Source: Pseudomonas cichorii (GTDB lineage Bacteria > Pseudomonadota > Gammaproteobacteria > Pseudomonadales > Pseudomonadaceae). Taken from it: a stretch of 64,000 nt of DNA. The position numbers and the translations under genes are program-made. Under the pieces are notes generated by a model that was not told the DNA's origin, searched no databases, and saw nothing but the letters and a program-made list of their open reading frames with translations. Where the stretch lies: NCBI RefSeq assembly GCF_003700275.1, contig NZ_RBRE01000083.1, positions 124,001 through 188,000 on the forward strand, written 5' to 3'. This document shows, piece by piece, positions 1 through 9,247 of the stretch. The first letter of the stretch is position 1. Each line of letters starts with the position of its first letter.

Positions 1-145
1 CGGCAACAGGGCACCGATAATACGCAGGGCAGACGACCAGTCATACCCTTGCAGACCATGATTGATAAAAACGTCTGCATCCCTGAAGCTATGGCGCTCA
101 GGCCACGATGTTGTGTGCCTGACCAGACCATGGATGGCCAACACA

Positions 146-439
146 ATGAACGTAAAAAAGCGCTCCGCCAAATCTCAACGCCTGCGTGAGCAGCAGCGAC
201 TCAATCTGCAAAAATACTATCTGAAGTTCTACCGCGCCCGTTATTGGGCCAAGGTTACAGGTGCCGGTTCGATGCTGGTGATCATGGCTGTGGTGTCGAT
301 AATCAGCCACAGCATGATGCCTCTCTATCTGATGACGCCCATCGTGGTCGGCGGTGTGCTGATGCTCACCTGGTTGTGGCGCAAACGAATCGGGCTGGTG
401 CCTGATGAACAGGCCCAGCCCGGGCACAGCAATAACTGA
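146..439 (+). CDS. small two-helix inner-membrane protein, function unknown
   Basis: A 97-residue protein starting at MNVKKRSAK. In-frame starts exist further upstream (62 and 134), but this ATG gives a compact protein with a basic, cytoplasm-type head of about 35 residues rich in Arg, Lys and Gln, followed by two hydrophobic segments (about residues 38-55 and 60-80). A short Trp-Arg-Lys-Arg stretch comes next, then a polar tail. No strong ribosome site decides the start. It converges on the chemoreceptor gene at 470. I do not recognise a family, and no enzymatic motif is visible. It looks like a genuine small membrane protein because the helix and charge pattern is orderly, but the function is unknown. 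Confidence 0.55.
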   Translation: MNVKKRSAKSQRLREQQRLNLQKYYLKFYRARYWAKVTGAGSMLVIMAVVSIISHSMMPLYLMTPIVVGGVLMLTWLWRKRIGLVPDEQAQPGHSNN

Positions 440-469
440 ATATCCAGCGCTCTACATATAGCGATTCGT

Positions 470-2053
470 TCAGAACCTGAAGCGGCCTACGCTCGCCTGC
501 AGGCTCCCGCCCAGCCTGGCCAGTTCAGTGCTGGACATCGCGGTTTCGCCGCTGGCGACGAAGGTCTGATCCGAGATCACCCGTACGTTCACGACCCGAC
601 GGTTGATTTCATCGGCGACGATACTCTGCTGTTCGGCAGCGGCAGCGATCTGGGTGTTCATCTGCTCCACCGTGGACACCGAACGGCTGATGCTCATCAG
701 CGATGAACCTGCACGGCGGGTCAACTCGACGCTGCTTTCGGTCAGCGCACGGCTGCTGTCCAGAATCGAGGCTACTTTCCGGGTGCCGCTCTGCAGGCTG
801 CTGACCATCCCTTCGATTTCCTCTGTGGAAGCCTGGGTGCGTTGCGCCAGACTGCGGACTTCGTCAGCGACCACGGCGAAACCGCGACCGGCAGCGCCGG
901 CACGAGCCGCTTCAATGGCCGCGTTCAAGGCAAGCAGGTTGGTCTGCTGGGCGACCGACTTGATCACATCCAGCACCGTGCCGATCTTGTCGCTTTCACG
1001 GCTCAGATCGCTCATGGCCTGAGTCGAGTGGTTGACCTCTTCAGCCAGACGCCCGATCTGATCCAAGGCCTGGACCACGACCTCATCGCTTTTACGCGCT
1101 TCATCATTGGCCGCAATCGCTGCGATGGAAGCATCTTCGGCATTACGCGCAACTTCCTGCACGGTCGCGGCCATCTCGTTCATGGCGACCGCGACCTGGT
1201 CCGTCTCGCTTTTCTGGCTGGTAACCCCGGCGGTGGTTTGCTCGGTGACCGCCGACAACTGCTCAGAAGCGCTGGCCAACTGCACAACACCGTCACGAAT
1301 CCCGCCGATCAGTTCACGCAGATTGATTGTCATGCGTTGCATGCTGGTTTGCAGAAGCCCCAGTTCATCCTTGCGACTGACAGGAATGTCGACACTCAAG
1401 TCTCCAGCCGCCACTCGCTCGGCAGCACTCAGGGTTTCCATCAGCGGCACGACGATCATCCGAGTAATCAACCAGGCCGCCAATGCACCGAGGGTGAGAG
1501 CAATGCTGGTAAAAACGATCAGCAGGAACTTGGCCTCTGCCACATCCTCATCACGCTTGGTGGTCTGATTGACCTGCAATTGCCTGCTGGCTTCAAACAG
1601 ACTGGCAACCTCCGAATCCAGGCCACTTTGCGCCAGCTTGAGCTTCGCTTCGTCATGGATCTGGGTAGCCTGGACAAAATCCTGGAAATGATTGCGATAG
1701 CGCAGGGTCGTCTCCATGGCGCGATAGACCAGAGTCAAATCCGCAGGCGCACTGAGCAAGGCCCGGACCTCTTCGTAATGCGACTCCAGCTTGTCGTTCG
1801 CCTTGAGCACCGCAGCGGCTCGATCCGTGCCCGGATGAAGCGCGTAGCCCAACTTCGCAATGCGCATGTCGCGCACCATTTCATTGAGCTGAGAAATGGA
1901 CGCCAGTTTCTGACCCCGCTCGCGCAGGATATTGATTTCCATCCAGCTGAAAGCGGCGATCAGGGTCGTCAGCAACAAGACACTGACAAACCCCAGGGTC
2001 AATTTCGACCTGACACTGATATTGCCCAGCACACCTGCGAACAAGTTGACCAT
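470..2053 (-). CDS. methyl-accepting chemotaxis protein, four-helix-bundle sensor
   Basis: A transmembrane chemoreceptor that senses a periplasmic ligand and controls CheA/CheW at the cell pole. The start MVNLFAGVLGN is preferred over the upstream in-frame starts (2245, 2068) because GGAG lies about nine bases before it and the protein then begins with a normal receptor head. Order of parts in 527 residues: TM1 about 17-38, a helical periplasmic domain of about 140 residues (4HB_MCP type), TM2 about 176-198, HAMP to about 250, and the long coiled-coil signalling domain with the conserved hairpin tip (QQTNLLALNAAIEAARAG). The C-terminus SVGRFRF carries no CheR-tether pentapeptide. The ligand cannot be told from sequence. 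Confidence 0.93.
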   Translation of the reverse strand: MVNLFAGVLGNISVRSKLTLGFVSVLLLTTLIAAFSWMEINILRERGQKLASISQLNEMVRDMRIAKLGYALHPGTDRAAAVLKANDKLESHYEEVRALLSAPADLTLVYRAMETTLRYRNHFQDFVQATQIHDEAKLKLAQSGLDSEVASLFEASRQLQVNQTTKRDEDVAEAKFLLIVFTSIALTLGALAAWLITRMIVVPLMETLSAAERVAAGDLSVDIPVSRKDELGLLQTSMQRMTINLRELIGGIRDGVVQLASASEQLSAVTEQTTAGVTSQKSETDQVAVAMNEMAATVQEVARNAEDASIAAIAANDEARKSDEVVVQALDQIGRLAEEVNHSTQAMSDLSRESDKIGTVLDVIKSVAQQTNLLALNAAIEAARAGAAGRGFAVVADEVRSLAQRTQASTEEIEGMVSSLQSGTRKVASILDSSRALTESSVELTRRAGSSLMSISRSVSTVEQMNTQIAAAAEQQSIVADEINRRVVNVRVISDQTFVASGETAMSSTELARLGGSLQASVGRFRF

Positions 2054-2434
2054 TTCAGAGCGCTCCATGCACGTTAAGTGCTGATGAGTGTCATTCGGCC
2101 ACTCACGGTTCCCTGCAAATGCTGGAGTCGACTCTGCCGCAGCCCCTGAAAAACTCGGACAGGCAGGTAAGGGGATAACCCCGCAAGTATCAGGTAGCGA
2201 ATTGATTGGTATTCGGATTTTTTTTCGGAAAGCCAGATTAACCAAAGGCTTATAAAGCCTGGGCTCGGTTAGAGAAGACGCTATTTTTCAGGCGCTTTTT
2301 TTCGGATTTTTATTCGGATATTTTTTGGCTACAGGCGCACAGTATTTTTTGCGGAAAAGACAGCACAGCAGCACCCCTATACGGATACTGCTGCCTTCAG
2401 ATGTCAGACCAAAAAGCGCATCGCCCCCCTTGGC
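2054..2434. other. non-coding stretch between two chemoreceptor genes
   Basis: It holds the upstream region of the receptor at 470-2053 and the 3' flank of the one at 2435-3928. The middle is T-rich on the + strand, with the phrase TTTTTCGGA or TTTTATTCGGA repeated several times between about 2217 and 2325. I see no clear terminator hairpin, and no convincing gene fits here. Confidence 0.5.
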
Positions 2435-3928
2435 CTATTTGTGAAAGGTCTTGCCCAACGCCTCAAGGCGCATCGCCAGCGGTGGCAGCCGTTGGCTGCT
2501 TTGCGCCAGTACGTCGATATTGGCGGCGGTGTGCTCTGCTATGCCTTGTACCGAGCGCAGTTGATCGGCGATTTCACGGCTGGCGGTGGACTGCTCGTCG
2601 GTGGTGGTCGCGATCAGGCCGTTGAGTTGGGTGATATGGCCAATCCCGTCGCCCACGGCACGCAGCGATGCGGAGGCGCGCTGGCTGTCCTCGACGCAGC
2701 GTCCGACGCCTGCGCGACTATCGAGCATGGCCGCTGCAGCTTCGCGGCTGCCTTGTTGCAGGCCGTGGATGATGTCCTGGATTTCCTTGGTCGACGATGC
2801 GGTGCGCTGGGCCAGGTTGCGGACTTCATCGGCTACCACGGCAAAGCCGCGGCCCTGCTCGCCCGCCCGGGCGGCTTCGATGGCGGCATTGAGCGCCAGC
2901 AGGTTGGTCTGCTCGGCGATGCTGCCGATCACGTCCAGCACCTTGCCGATCTGTTCCGACTGTTCGGCAAGGGCCTGCACGGTTTCATCGGTAGTATTGA
3001 TGCGCTCGGCCAACCGGGTGATTTCACTCTGCGCCCGGTCGACACTTTCACGTCCGTGGGCGACCTGCTCGCTGGCATCGCCGGCACGTTGCACGGCCTG
3101 CGCAACATGCCCGGAAATGTCATTCATGGCATCGCCCATGCGCTGCATTGCATCGGTCATGCGGGCAATTTCACTCAGTTGGTGCTGAGCCCCGGTTTCC
3201 AGAGTGCCGCTGGCCCTGGCCAGGTCATGGCCCAGTTCGCCCAGGCCGCGAGTGTCACGCACTACGCCATCGACCAGCCCGGTGATCTGCGCCAGAAAGC
3301 TCTCGAAACGCTGGGTCAGGGACAACTTGACGGCTCGCTCGCCAGTCCGCGTCTCGGTCGTGAGCTGCAAGGCTGTAGCGAGCATCTTGTCGAGCATGTC
3401 CTGGTTCTCGACCGCCTCGGCCTGGTTCTGCACTGCGAGGTACATCAGGATCACGGTTTCCACGACCACGTATACGGCATGCACCATCACCATGCCCCAG
3501 CCGCCGGCATGGTGCATGACATACACCGGGAAGCCCGAATGCTGAAGCGCATGGAACACCACGTGATGGACGGCGATGGCCACAGCGGCGACCAGAATAG
3601 GCAGCCAGTCCCGATAGAAAGTCAGCACGGCCAGGAAGACGAAGATGCCGAAGTGTATTTCCACCAGCCCCTGAGCCTGGTTGATGTGCAGTGCAGCCAT
3701 GACCATCAGGCCAACCGCAAAGCAGCAGCGCATCAATCGGGAACCGCTGATGGCGCGATACAGTGCCGTCAGCACCAATGCAGTGCCACCGCCGACCAGC
3801 ATTGCCTGGGTAAAGGTGTCGTGCCAGAACGCCAACCCGACCGAATACACGAACAGCAGCCAGATCAGGCCGAGCATTATTCGGTCGGCCTTGCGGTAAT
3901 GCTCAAGAAAACGAGGAGCTGAAGACAT
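2435..3928 (-). CDS. methyl-accepting chemotaxis protein with multi-helix, histidine-rich membrane sensor
   Basis: A chemoreceptor of 497 residues without a periplasmic ligand domain. The start MSSAPRFLEH follows a good AGGAAG site seven bases upstream; a longer in-frame version (to 4036) lacks one. The first 168 residues form about six membrane segments (roughly 18-35, 43-57, 66-82, 93-106, 109-127, 147-166). They carry many histidines in or at the edge of helices (81, 92, 121, 122, 126, 130, 139, 140, 150). The rest is a cytoplasmic signalling coiled coil with the conserved tip (EQTNLLALNAAIEAARAGEQ). No HAMP domain is obvious between sensor and signalling parts. Membrane-embedded sensors of this shape usually detect redox state, a cofactor or an internal signal; that is inference here. 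Confidence 0.9.
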   Translation of the reverse strand: MSSAPRFLEHYRKADRIMLGLIWLLFVYSVGLAFWHDTFTQAMLVGGGTALVLTALYRAISGSRLMRCCFAVGLMVMAALHINQAQGLVEIHFGIFVFLAVLTFYRDWLPILVAAVAIAVHHVVFHALQHSGFPVYVMHHAGGWGMVMVHAVYVVVETVILMYLAVQNQAEAVENQDMLDKMLATALQLTTETRTGERAVKLSLTQRFESFLAQITGLVDGVVRDTRGLGELGHDLARASGTLETGAQHQLSEIARMTDAMQRMGDAMNDISGHVAQAVQRAGDASEQVAHGRESVDRAQSEITRLAERINTTDETVQALAEQSEQIGKVLDVIGSIAEQTNLLALNAAIEAARAGEQGRGFAVVADEVRNLAQRTASSTKEIQDIIHGLQQGSREAAAAMLDSRAGVGRCVEDSQRASASLRAVGDGIGHITQLNGLIATTTDEQSTASREIADQLRSVQGIAEHTAANIDVLAQSSQRLPPLAMRLEALGKTFHK

Positions 3929-4089
3929 CAGACACTTCCTTATGGAGGGATAAAACGGCAGGCAGACAGCACCATGATTATCCCCCTGACCGAGCAAAAG
4001 CCCGGCCAAGTCATAGGATGACTCGAAGGCACGCAAGAGAATGTGTCAAATCGATGAGCTTGCGCAACTCTGTTATTGGCATTTAGCCA

Positions 4090-4578
4090 TTAGTGACGCA
4101 AAAGTTTGCGCAACGGCACGCCGTCCTTCATGACTGGCGACTTGATGACGATGTAGCTGAAGTACTTGGAGATACCGATGTTCTTGTCCAACAGCTCTTC
4201 GATCACTTCCTGATAGTGCTGGATGCTGCGGGTCATGAAGCGCACCAGATAGTCGTAACCGCCACTGATCAGGTGGCATTCAAGCACTTCATCCACATGC
4301 CGGATATTGGCCTCGAACTTGGCAAAATCTTCACGCTTGTGGTCGCTGAGGGAAATTTCCGTGAACACCGTGACCGATTCGGTGATCTTCGCGAGGTTCA
4401 GGTGCGCCTTGTAGCTGGAGATGTAACCGGCCGACTCCAGGCGCTTGACCCTTTGCAGGCAGGGGCTGGCCGACAGCCCTACCGCATCGGCCAGGCTGAC
4501 GTTGGTCATGCGCCCGTCTTTCTGCAACTCGACCAGGATGTTGATATCAATGCGATCCAGTTTGACCAGGCCTTCCAT
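4090..4578 (-). CDS. Lrp/AsnC-family transcriptional regulator
   Basis: A DNA-binding regulator of 162 residues, the normal family length. Residues about 5-64 are the winged helix (LADAVGLSASPCLQRVKRLE is the recognition region) and 70-155 the RAM ligand and oligomerisation domain. Family members bind amino acids and often control the transport or catabolic genes next to them. It is transcribed in the same direction as the HAD gene and gabT and lies 46 bases beyond the HAD stop, so it is a likely local regulator of gabT or the wider catabolic block. That role is inferred from position only. Upstream in-frame starts extend the protein without a family match. Confidence 0.9.
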   Translation of the reverse strand: MEGLVKLDRIDINILVELQKDGRMTNVSLADAVGLSASPCLQRVKRLESAGYISSYKAHLNLAKITESVTVFTEISLSDHKREDFAKFEANIRHVDEVLECHLISGGYDYLVRFMTRSIQHYQEVIEELLDKNIGISKYFSYIVIKSPVMKDGVPLRKLLRH

Positions 4579-4624
4579 CCGCTACCTCTCGAGTGCCATT
4601 TACCAAAGCTCTCTTCTAGCAAAA

Positions 4625-5281
4625 TCAGCGCCTTAAAGACAACTGATGCTGCGCCACCAGGTCGGCCATGCTGTTGATACACAGGTCGGCCGGGCAAGGT
4701 TGGCGATGTTCGGCACGCTCGCGACGGATCAGACACAGACCGCCAGTGGCCAGCGCCGATGCCGGAGGGCGTGACACCAACAGGGTGTCGCTCGGATCCA
4801 GATCCATGTCGGCCAGCCAGCGCGGGTCATCCAGTGGATGAGTGGTCAGCGACAACAGGCTGTCGGATTCCAGCCCCAGACGTTCGCACAAGGCATTGCG
4901 ATCCTGCACATCGCGGTCGGCATAGACCAGCAACCGGTAAAACTTGCGCAGGTACAGCATGGCGCCCGGCGCATCCTCGAACAATGTCCAGCCCGCCACC
5001 GACCGCGCAAATGCCATGCCCTCCTCCCAACTGGCCCTGACCCCGAAATGCTCGGCCAGTTGTCGATGGGCAAAACACAGCAAACCGCTGAAGCCCAGCT
5101 CGCCAAAGCGCGGGTAAAGCCCGTTCACGGCGTCGCTGAAGGCGGCCAGTACCTGTTCCCTTTCGGGTCTGTTCGCGCTGTGCTCCAGCAACGGTTGCAA
5201 CGCCGCCCAGACACCTGAGTCGCGGTCCACCAGAACTTCATCGCAGTCGATCAGCAGCGCCCGGTAATCAGTCAGCCCCAT
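4625..5281 (-). CDS. HAD-superfamily hydrolase-like protein
   Basis: A 218-residue protein with the HAD nucleophile motif near the N-terminus (LLIDCDEVLVD, with Asp in the DxD positions), a helical cap of about 70 residues, and a later Rossmann half. The later motifs are weak: a YADRD stretch stands where the Thr/Ser motif II is expected, and the usual motif III Lys and motif IV acid pair are not clear. It may be a phosphatase of low activity or a divergent member. It sits between the Lrp regulator and gabT, all on the minus strand, which suggests co-expression with amino-acid catabolism. The substrate is unknown. Confidence 0.75.
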   Translation of the reverse strand: MGLTDYRALLIDCDEVLVDRDSGVWAALQPLLEHSANRPEREQVLAAFSDAVNGLYPRFGELGFSGLLCFAHRQLAEHFGVRASWEEGMAFARSVAGWTLFEDAPGAMLYLRKFYRLLVYADRDVQDRNALCERLGLESDSLLSLTTHPLDDPRWLADMDLDPSDTLLVSRPPASALATGGLCLIRRERAEHRQPCPADLCINSMADLVAQHQLSLRR

Positions 5282-5357
5282 GACAGGTCAAGCCTCCCTT
5301 AAACATTCAGTCCCAACGGTCGCGCAGCGTGAAACCTGCGCGACCGGGCTTGAGCGA

Positions 5358-6662
5358 CTACTTGGACTTCAATACTCGTGCCAAGGCCGCATCGAGAATG
5401 GTCAAGGCTTCGTCGATCTGTGCCTGCGTCGTGACCAGTGGCGCCAGGAAGCGCAGCACGTTGCGGTAGACACCGCACTTGATGACCAGCAGGCCACCGG
5501 CACGGGCCTGGTCGATCAATTGCTGATTGAGGTCTGCGTCAGGGCTGCGTTCGGCGTCATCCTTGACGATTTCCATCGCCAGCATGAACCCCGGACCGCG
5601 CACGTCACCAATGCAGGAATAACGAGACTGAAGCTTGAGCAGGCCGGCCCGCAGGTATTGACCCAGTTGCTCGCCCCGCTCCAGGAGTTTTTCCTCTTCG
5701 TAGGTATCGATCACCGCCAGGGCCGCGGCACAGGCCAGCGCATTGCCGCCATAAGTGCCGCCCAGACCGCCCGGAAGCGGTGCATCCATGATCGCGGCAC
5801 GCCCGACCACACCTGAAAGCGGCAGGCCGCCCGCCAGACTCTTGGCGACCGTCACCAGATCGGGCTGAATCCCTGCATGCTGGAAACCGAACCATTTGCC
5901 GGTACGGCCAAAACCGGTCTGGATTTCATCGAGGATCAACACAATCCCGTGTTGCTCGGTCAGGGCACGCAAGGCCTTGAGGAATTCCACCGGCGCGGCC
6001 AGGAAACCGCCATCGCCTTGCACCGGCTCGATGATGATCGCTGCTACGCGATCCGCCGCAACCTGAGTGGCCAGCAGCTCATGCAGCGCGGCCAGGGCCA
6101 TTTCGCCGGTGAAACCACGGTATTCGTTGGGGTACGGGGTGTGGAAAACTTCCGGCGCCATCGGCCCGAAATTCTGTTTGTAGGGCTGGCTCATCCCGGT
6201 CAGGGTGGTGCCAAGCAAGGTGCGCCCATGGAAGCCGCCACGAAACGAGATGATCGCCGGACGATTGGTGTGGGCGCGGGCGATCTTCACGGCGTTCTCC
6301 ACAGCTTCGGCGCCAGAAGTGAAAAACACTGCCTTGTGCTCGATGCCGCCATCACCCGCCACGATATTGCTCAGGCGCTTGGCCAGATCCAGATAGGGTT
6401 GATAGGCAACCACCTGGAAACAGGCATGGGTAACCTTTGTCAGTTGCGCCTGCACCGCCTTGACGACGTTGGGATGGTTGTGGCCGATGTTCAACACACC
6501 GATGCCGCCGACGAAATCCAGATAGCGTTTGCCATCGATATCCCACAATTCGGAACCCTGGGCGCGCTCGATGACCAATGGATGAGCAGTGACCACGCCA
6601 CGGGGTACGAACTGATCGCGCTGACGGAGCAGATGAGGTGTTTCGTCGACTTTGCTGTTCAT
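5358..6662 (-). CDS. gabT: 4-aminobutyrate aminotransferase
   Basis: Class III PLP-dependent aminotransferase converting GABA and 2-oxoglutarate to succinic semialdehyde and glutamate in the cytoplasm. The 434-residue protein starts at MNSKVDETPH; an upstream GTG/TTG-type extension adds 11 residues with no support. It is close to E. coli GabT through its length: FTSGAEAVENAVKIAR, the PLP-binding Asp in LILDEIQTGFGRTG (about 245) and the Schiff-base Lys in VAKSLAGG (about 274). The matching dehydrogenase gabD is only 2.6 kb away but separated by a reductase and an ATPase gene. Activity on other omega-amino acids, such as 5-aminovalerate or polyamine-derived amines, is possible in this family. 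Confidence 0.92.
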   Translation of the reverse strand: MNSKVDETPHLLRQRDQFVPRGVVTAHPLVIERAQGSELWDIDGKRYLDFVGGIGVLNIGHNHPNVVKAVQAQLTKVTHACFQVVAYQPYLDLAKRLSNIVAGDGGIEHKAVFFTSGAEAVENAVKIARAHTNRPAIISFRGGFHGRTLLGTTLTGMSQPYKQNFGPMAPEVFHTPYPNEYRGFTGEMALAALHELLATQVAADRVAAIIIEPVQGDGGFLAAPVEFLKALRALTEQHGIVLILDEIQTGFGRTGKWFGFQHAGIQPDLVTVAKSLAGGLPLSGVVGRAAIMDAPLPGGLGGTYGGNALACAAALAVIDTYEEEKLLERGEQLGQYLRAGLLKLQSRYSCIGDVRGPGFMLAMEIVKDDAERSPDADLNQQLIDQARAGGLLVIKCGVYRNVLRFLAPLVTTQAQIDEALTILDAALARVLKSK

Positions 6663-6946
6663 GGCTTTACCTGTAGTGAGCCGGACAACCGGCACGTGGT
6701 TGCAATGCTGTTCAGGTTAAGCGTTCAGCGAAACGATCTAAGCCGAACTTGGCTCCCCAGATGCCCATATCCACTGTTTTACCCCTCGCAAACGGCAGAT
6801 TCCTTCTGCCCGCAAACACGCCATGCAATCTGCCGTGCAACGCCCTGTTTAAAGGCTGTGCCGCGCTTTTGCAGTGTCTCTTTCAACAGATCCTGCTCCA
6901 GCCTTGAGGCATGATGGAGGCCCACTTTCATGCTCAGGAAATGCCC

Positions 6947-7876
6947 ATGCCCGCCCTGCTCTATAAAGCCGATCCTGCCCGCGCCGAGCGCTGGAAAGCC
7001 TTGTTTGCCGAGCATGCTCCCGATATCGAATGGCGCGCATGGCCGGACATTGGCGATCCGCAGGACATCCACTATCTGGCAGCCTGGCTGGCACCCGACG
7101 ATCTGGAGCAGGTCCTGCCTAACCTGAAGGTGCTGTTCGCCCTGTCGGCGGGGGTCGATCAACTGGACCTGAGCCGCATACCGCCGGCGCTGCCGGTGGT
7201 GCGATTGCTGGATCCGGGCATCAGCCAGGGCATGTGCGAATACGCCTGCTTTGCCGTGCTGAGCCTGCATCGGGAAATGTTGCGTTATCGCCAGCAGCAG
7301 CTCGAAGGCCTGTGGAAGGCTTATCCACTGGTGCCGGCGCACCAGCGCCGGGTTGGCGTGATGGGGCTGGGCCTGCAGGCGCAGCACATTCTGTCGAGCC
7401 TGAAGGGCTTCGGTTTTGCCTTGTCAGGCTGGGCGCGCAGCGTGCATCACGTTGACGGCGTCGAATGCCATGCCGGGGCCGAACAACTGCCCGCCTTTCT
7501 CGCCCAGTGCGACATTCTGCTGTGCGTGCTGCCACTGACAGAGCAAACCGAAGGCATCCTTGATCGCGAGCTGTTCAGCCAGTTGCCGCAGGGTGCAGCG
7601 CTGATCAACATGGGCCGTGGCGGGCATCTGGTGGAAGAAGATTTGCTCCAGGCCCTGGACAGCGGCCAGCTCAGCGGCGCCGTGCTGGATGTGCTGCACA
7701 AGGAACCGGCGGCGGCCGATCATCCGTTCTGGAAACACCCGAAGATCCTGCTGACCCCGCATATAGCCGCCATGACCCAACCGGAAAGCGCGTTTGCCGG
7801 ATTACTGGAAAACATCCGCCGCTTCGAGCGCGGCGAGCATATGGAAGGACAAGTGGATCGCGGGCAGGGGTATTGA
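6947..7876 (+). CDS. GhrA-type D-2-hydroxyacid dehydrogenase (glyoxylate/hydroxypyruvate reductase)
   Basis: An NAD(P)H-dependent reductase of 2-oxoacids, cytoplasmic. Of two nearby ATGs (6941 and 6947) the second is chosen because AGGA at 6936-6939 is then seven bases away; the protein is 309 residues, as for E. coli GhrA. Visible family marks are the dinucleotide fold after about residue 130 (VGVMGLGLQAQ, where the usual third glycine is replaced), the substrate Arg in INMGRGGHLVEE, the acidic residue in DVLHKEP, and the catalytic His in LTPHIAA. It is divergent from gabT, with about 280 bases between them, so the two may share a control region. Substrate preference is not decided by sequence alone. 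Confidence 0.86.
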   Translation: MPALLYKADPARAERWKALFAEHAPDIEWRAWPDIGDPQDIHYLAAWLAPDDLEQVLPNLKVLFALSAGVDQLDLSRIPPALPVVRLLDPGISQGMCEYACFAVLSLHREMLRYRQQQLEGLWKAYPLVPAHQRRVGVMGLGLQAQHILSSLKGFGFALSGWARSVHHVDGVECHAGAEQLPAFLAQCDILLCVLPLTEQTEGILDRELFSQLPQGAALINMGRGGHLVEEDLLQALDSGQLSGAVLDVLHKEPAAADHPFWKHPKILLTPHIAAMTQPESAFAGLLENIRRFERGEHMEGQVDRGQGY

Positions 7877-7887
7877 GTCGGGCAGGA

Positions 7888-7957
7888 TTTCGCGAATGAA
7901 TTGGCTGCTACACACCTGTAAACATGGCCATCGGCAGGAGTGAATTCATTCGCGAAC
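7888..7957. repeat. REPIN-like inverted repeat
   Basis: Two arms, TTTCGCGAATGAATT at 7888-7902 and its complement AATTCATTCGCGAA near 7943-7956, enclose about 40 bases. The outer ends match well and the inner parts (GGCTGCTAC against GCAGGAGTG) match less well. It lies between the 3' ends of convergent genes, as REP doublets usually do, and belongs to the GAATTCATTCGCGA class seen again at 22521, 36734 and 46622. Confidence 0.75.
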
Positions 7958-7959
7958 CT

Positions 7960-9126
7960 TCAATCATGCCAATGCCAGACCGGTGCCTCCAAAGGTTTTT
8001 GACCTTGCACTTCGGTCTGGCCCAGGGTCTTTTTCAGGACGATCGTGCGGCAGTCTTCATGGCGGCTCAGTTCGCGGATCAGGATGCCTGAGTGGGACAC
8101 CACCCATACCTGGCAGCGCTGTGAAATGCGGATAATCAAGCGTGCCAGGGCTGGCAAAAGATCCACGTGCAGGCTGGTTTCCGGTTCGTTCAGGACCATC
8201 ATTGAAGGCGGGCGCGGTGTCAGCAGTGCAGCCATCAGCAGCAGATAGCGCAGCGTGCCATCCGAGAGTTCGGCTGCGGTCAGCGGGCGCAGCAGTCCGC
8301 TCTGGTGCAACCGCAAACTGAACAGTCCTCCGGGTGTGGCGTCGATTTCCAGGCGGCTTCCCGGAAACGCATCGGTCAGCGCTTCCTGCAAATCCTCGAC
8401 TTCGCCCACTTCAATAATGGTCTGCAAGGCCGCTGCCAGGTTCCGGCCATCGTGGTTCAACACCGGCGTGCGGGTGCCCAGCTGGGGTTGGCGAACCGGG
8501 GCGTCCCGGTCGATGCGGAAATGGTCGTAAAAACGCCAGCCCTTGATCAGCGCACGCATGTCGGCGATTTCAGGGTAGCTTCGCGAAATCCCCAGTTGCT
8601 CGAACAGACTGTCGAACGACTGGCCGTGTTGCTGGAGGATTTCCCAGTCCCGGCCCTGACGCGCACGGATCATTGGCCCCTTGCGGTCGATCAGCAAGGA
8701 TGCAGGCCTGTACCATTCTCCCGCCCAGATGCACTCGCGCTTGATCTCGGGATCAAGCATGAAGGCTGTGGGATAAGGAAGTGGCTCCGGCAGGCCCAGC
8801 GAAATGGCAAAGCCGAAATCCTCGGTGGCAAAACCCAGTCGCAGGCGCCGGGCGTCTTGACGCTGTGTGGCCTCGACCGGCACTTCGCCGTTTTTCATGC
8901 GCCGGCTCACCACTTCGGGGCCGGCCCACCAGGTTGAATTCAGCCCGCCTTCACTGGCCAGCGCCTCGATGACACCACCCTGCGCCGTTTCCGCCAACAG
9001 GCGCAGCGCCTTGTAGAGGTTCGACTTGCCGCTGCCGTTATCGCCGGTAATGAGATTGAGCGGCCCGAGGGCCACCACCAGATTATTGATCGAGCGATAG
9101 TTGGCGACAGCCAGTGTCTTGAGCAT
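7960..9126 (-). CDS. stand-alone AAA/ABC-type ATPase (RecF/OLD-like), function unknown
   Basis: A 388-residue cytoplasmic ATPase of the RecF/SMC-like AAA_21 group. The start MLKTLAVANYRS is typical of the family (beta strand, then YRSI). Walker A is GDNGSGKSN at about residues 29-37, and Walker B with its catalytic acid is VLNEPETSLH near residue 310, followed by the D-loop and an SHSG switch region. The middle holds an insert rather than a coiled coil. No TOPRIM, nuclease or transmembrane part is attached, unlike OLD nucleases. Such ATPases are found alone in chromosomes or paired with effectors in defence loci; here the neighbours are metabolic genes. Function cannot be assigned. Confidence 0.8.
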   Translation of the reverse strand: MLKTLAVANYRSINNLVVALGPLNLITGDNGSGKSNLYKALRLLAETAQGGVIEALASEGGLNSTWWAGPEVVSRRMKNGEVPVEATQRQDARRLRLGFATEDFGFAISLGLPEPLPYPTAFMLDPEIKRECIWAGEWYRPASLLIDRKGPMIRARQGRDWEILQQHGQSFDSLFEQLGISRSYPEIADMRALIKGWRFYDHFRIDRDAPVRQPQLGTRTPVLNHDGRNLAAALQTIIEVGEVEDLQEALTDAFPGSRLEIDATPGGLFSLRLHQSGLLRPLTAAELSDGTLRYLLLMAALLTPRPPSMMVLNEPETSLHVDLLPALARLIIRISQRCQVWVVSHSGILIRELSRHEDCRTIVLKKTLGQTEVQGQKPLEAPVWHWHD

Positions 9127-9247
9127 GGGTGAAGCGTCTCCTGAATCCATGGAGACGCACTATCACTCACTGCTCAGAGCACCTGCAACCGTTGAGTTGA
9201 GCGGTTATTGCAAACCGGCTCGCACCTACGCTGAATCCTCAGCGAAC

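Noticed and set aside
842..2077. 411-codon + strand frame over the first chemoreceptor
   Set aside because: It is the antisense shadow of the high-GC receptor gene; no ribosome site or family features.
2441..3922. 493-codon + strand frame over the second chemoreceptor
   Set aside because: Antisense to a gene with complete receptor motifs; product is low-complexity His/Gly/Leu-rich.
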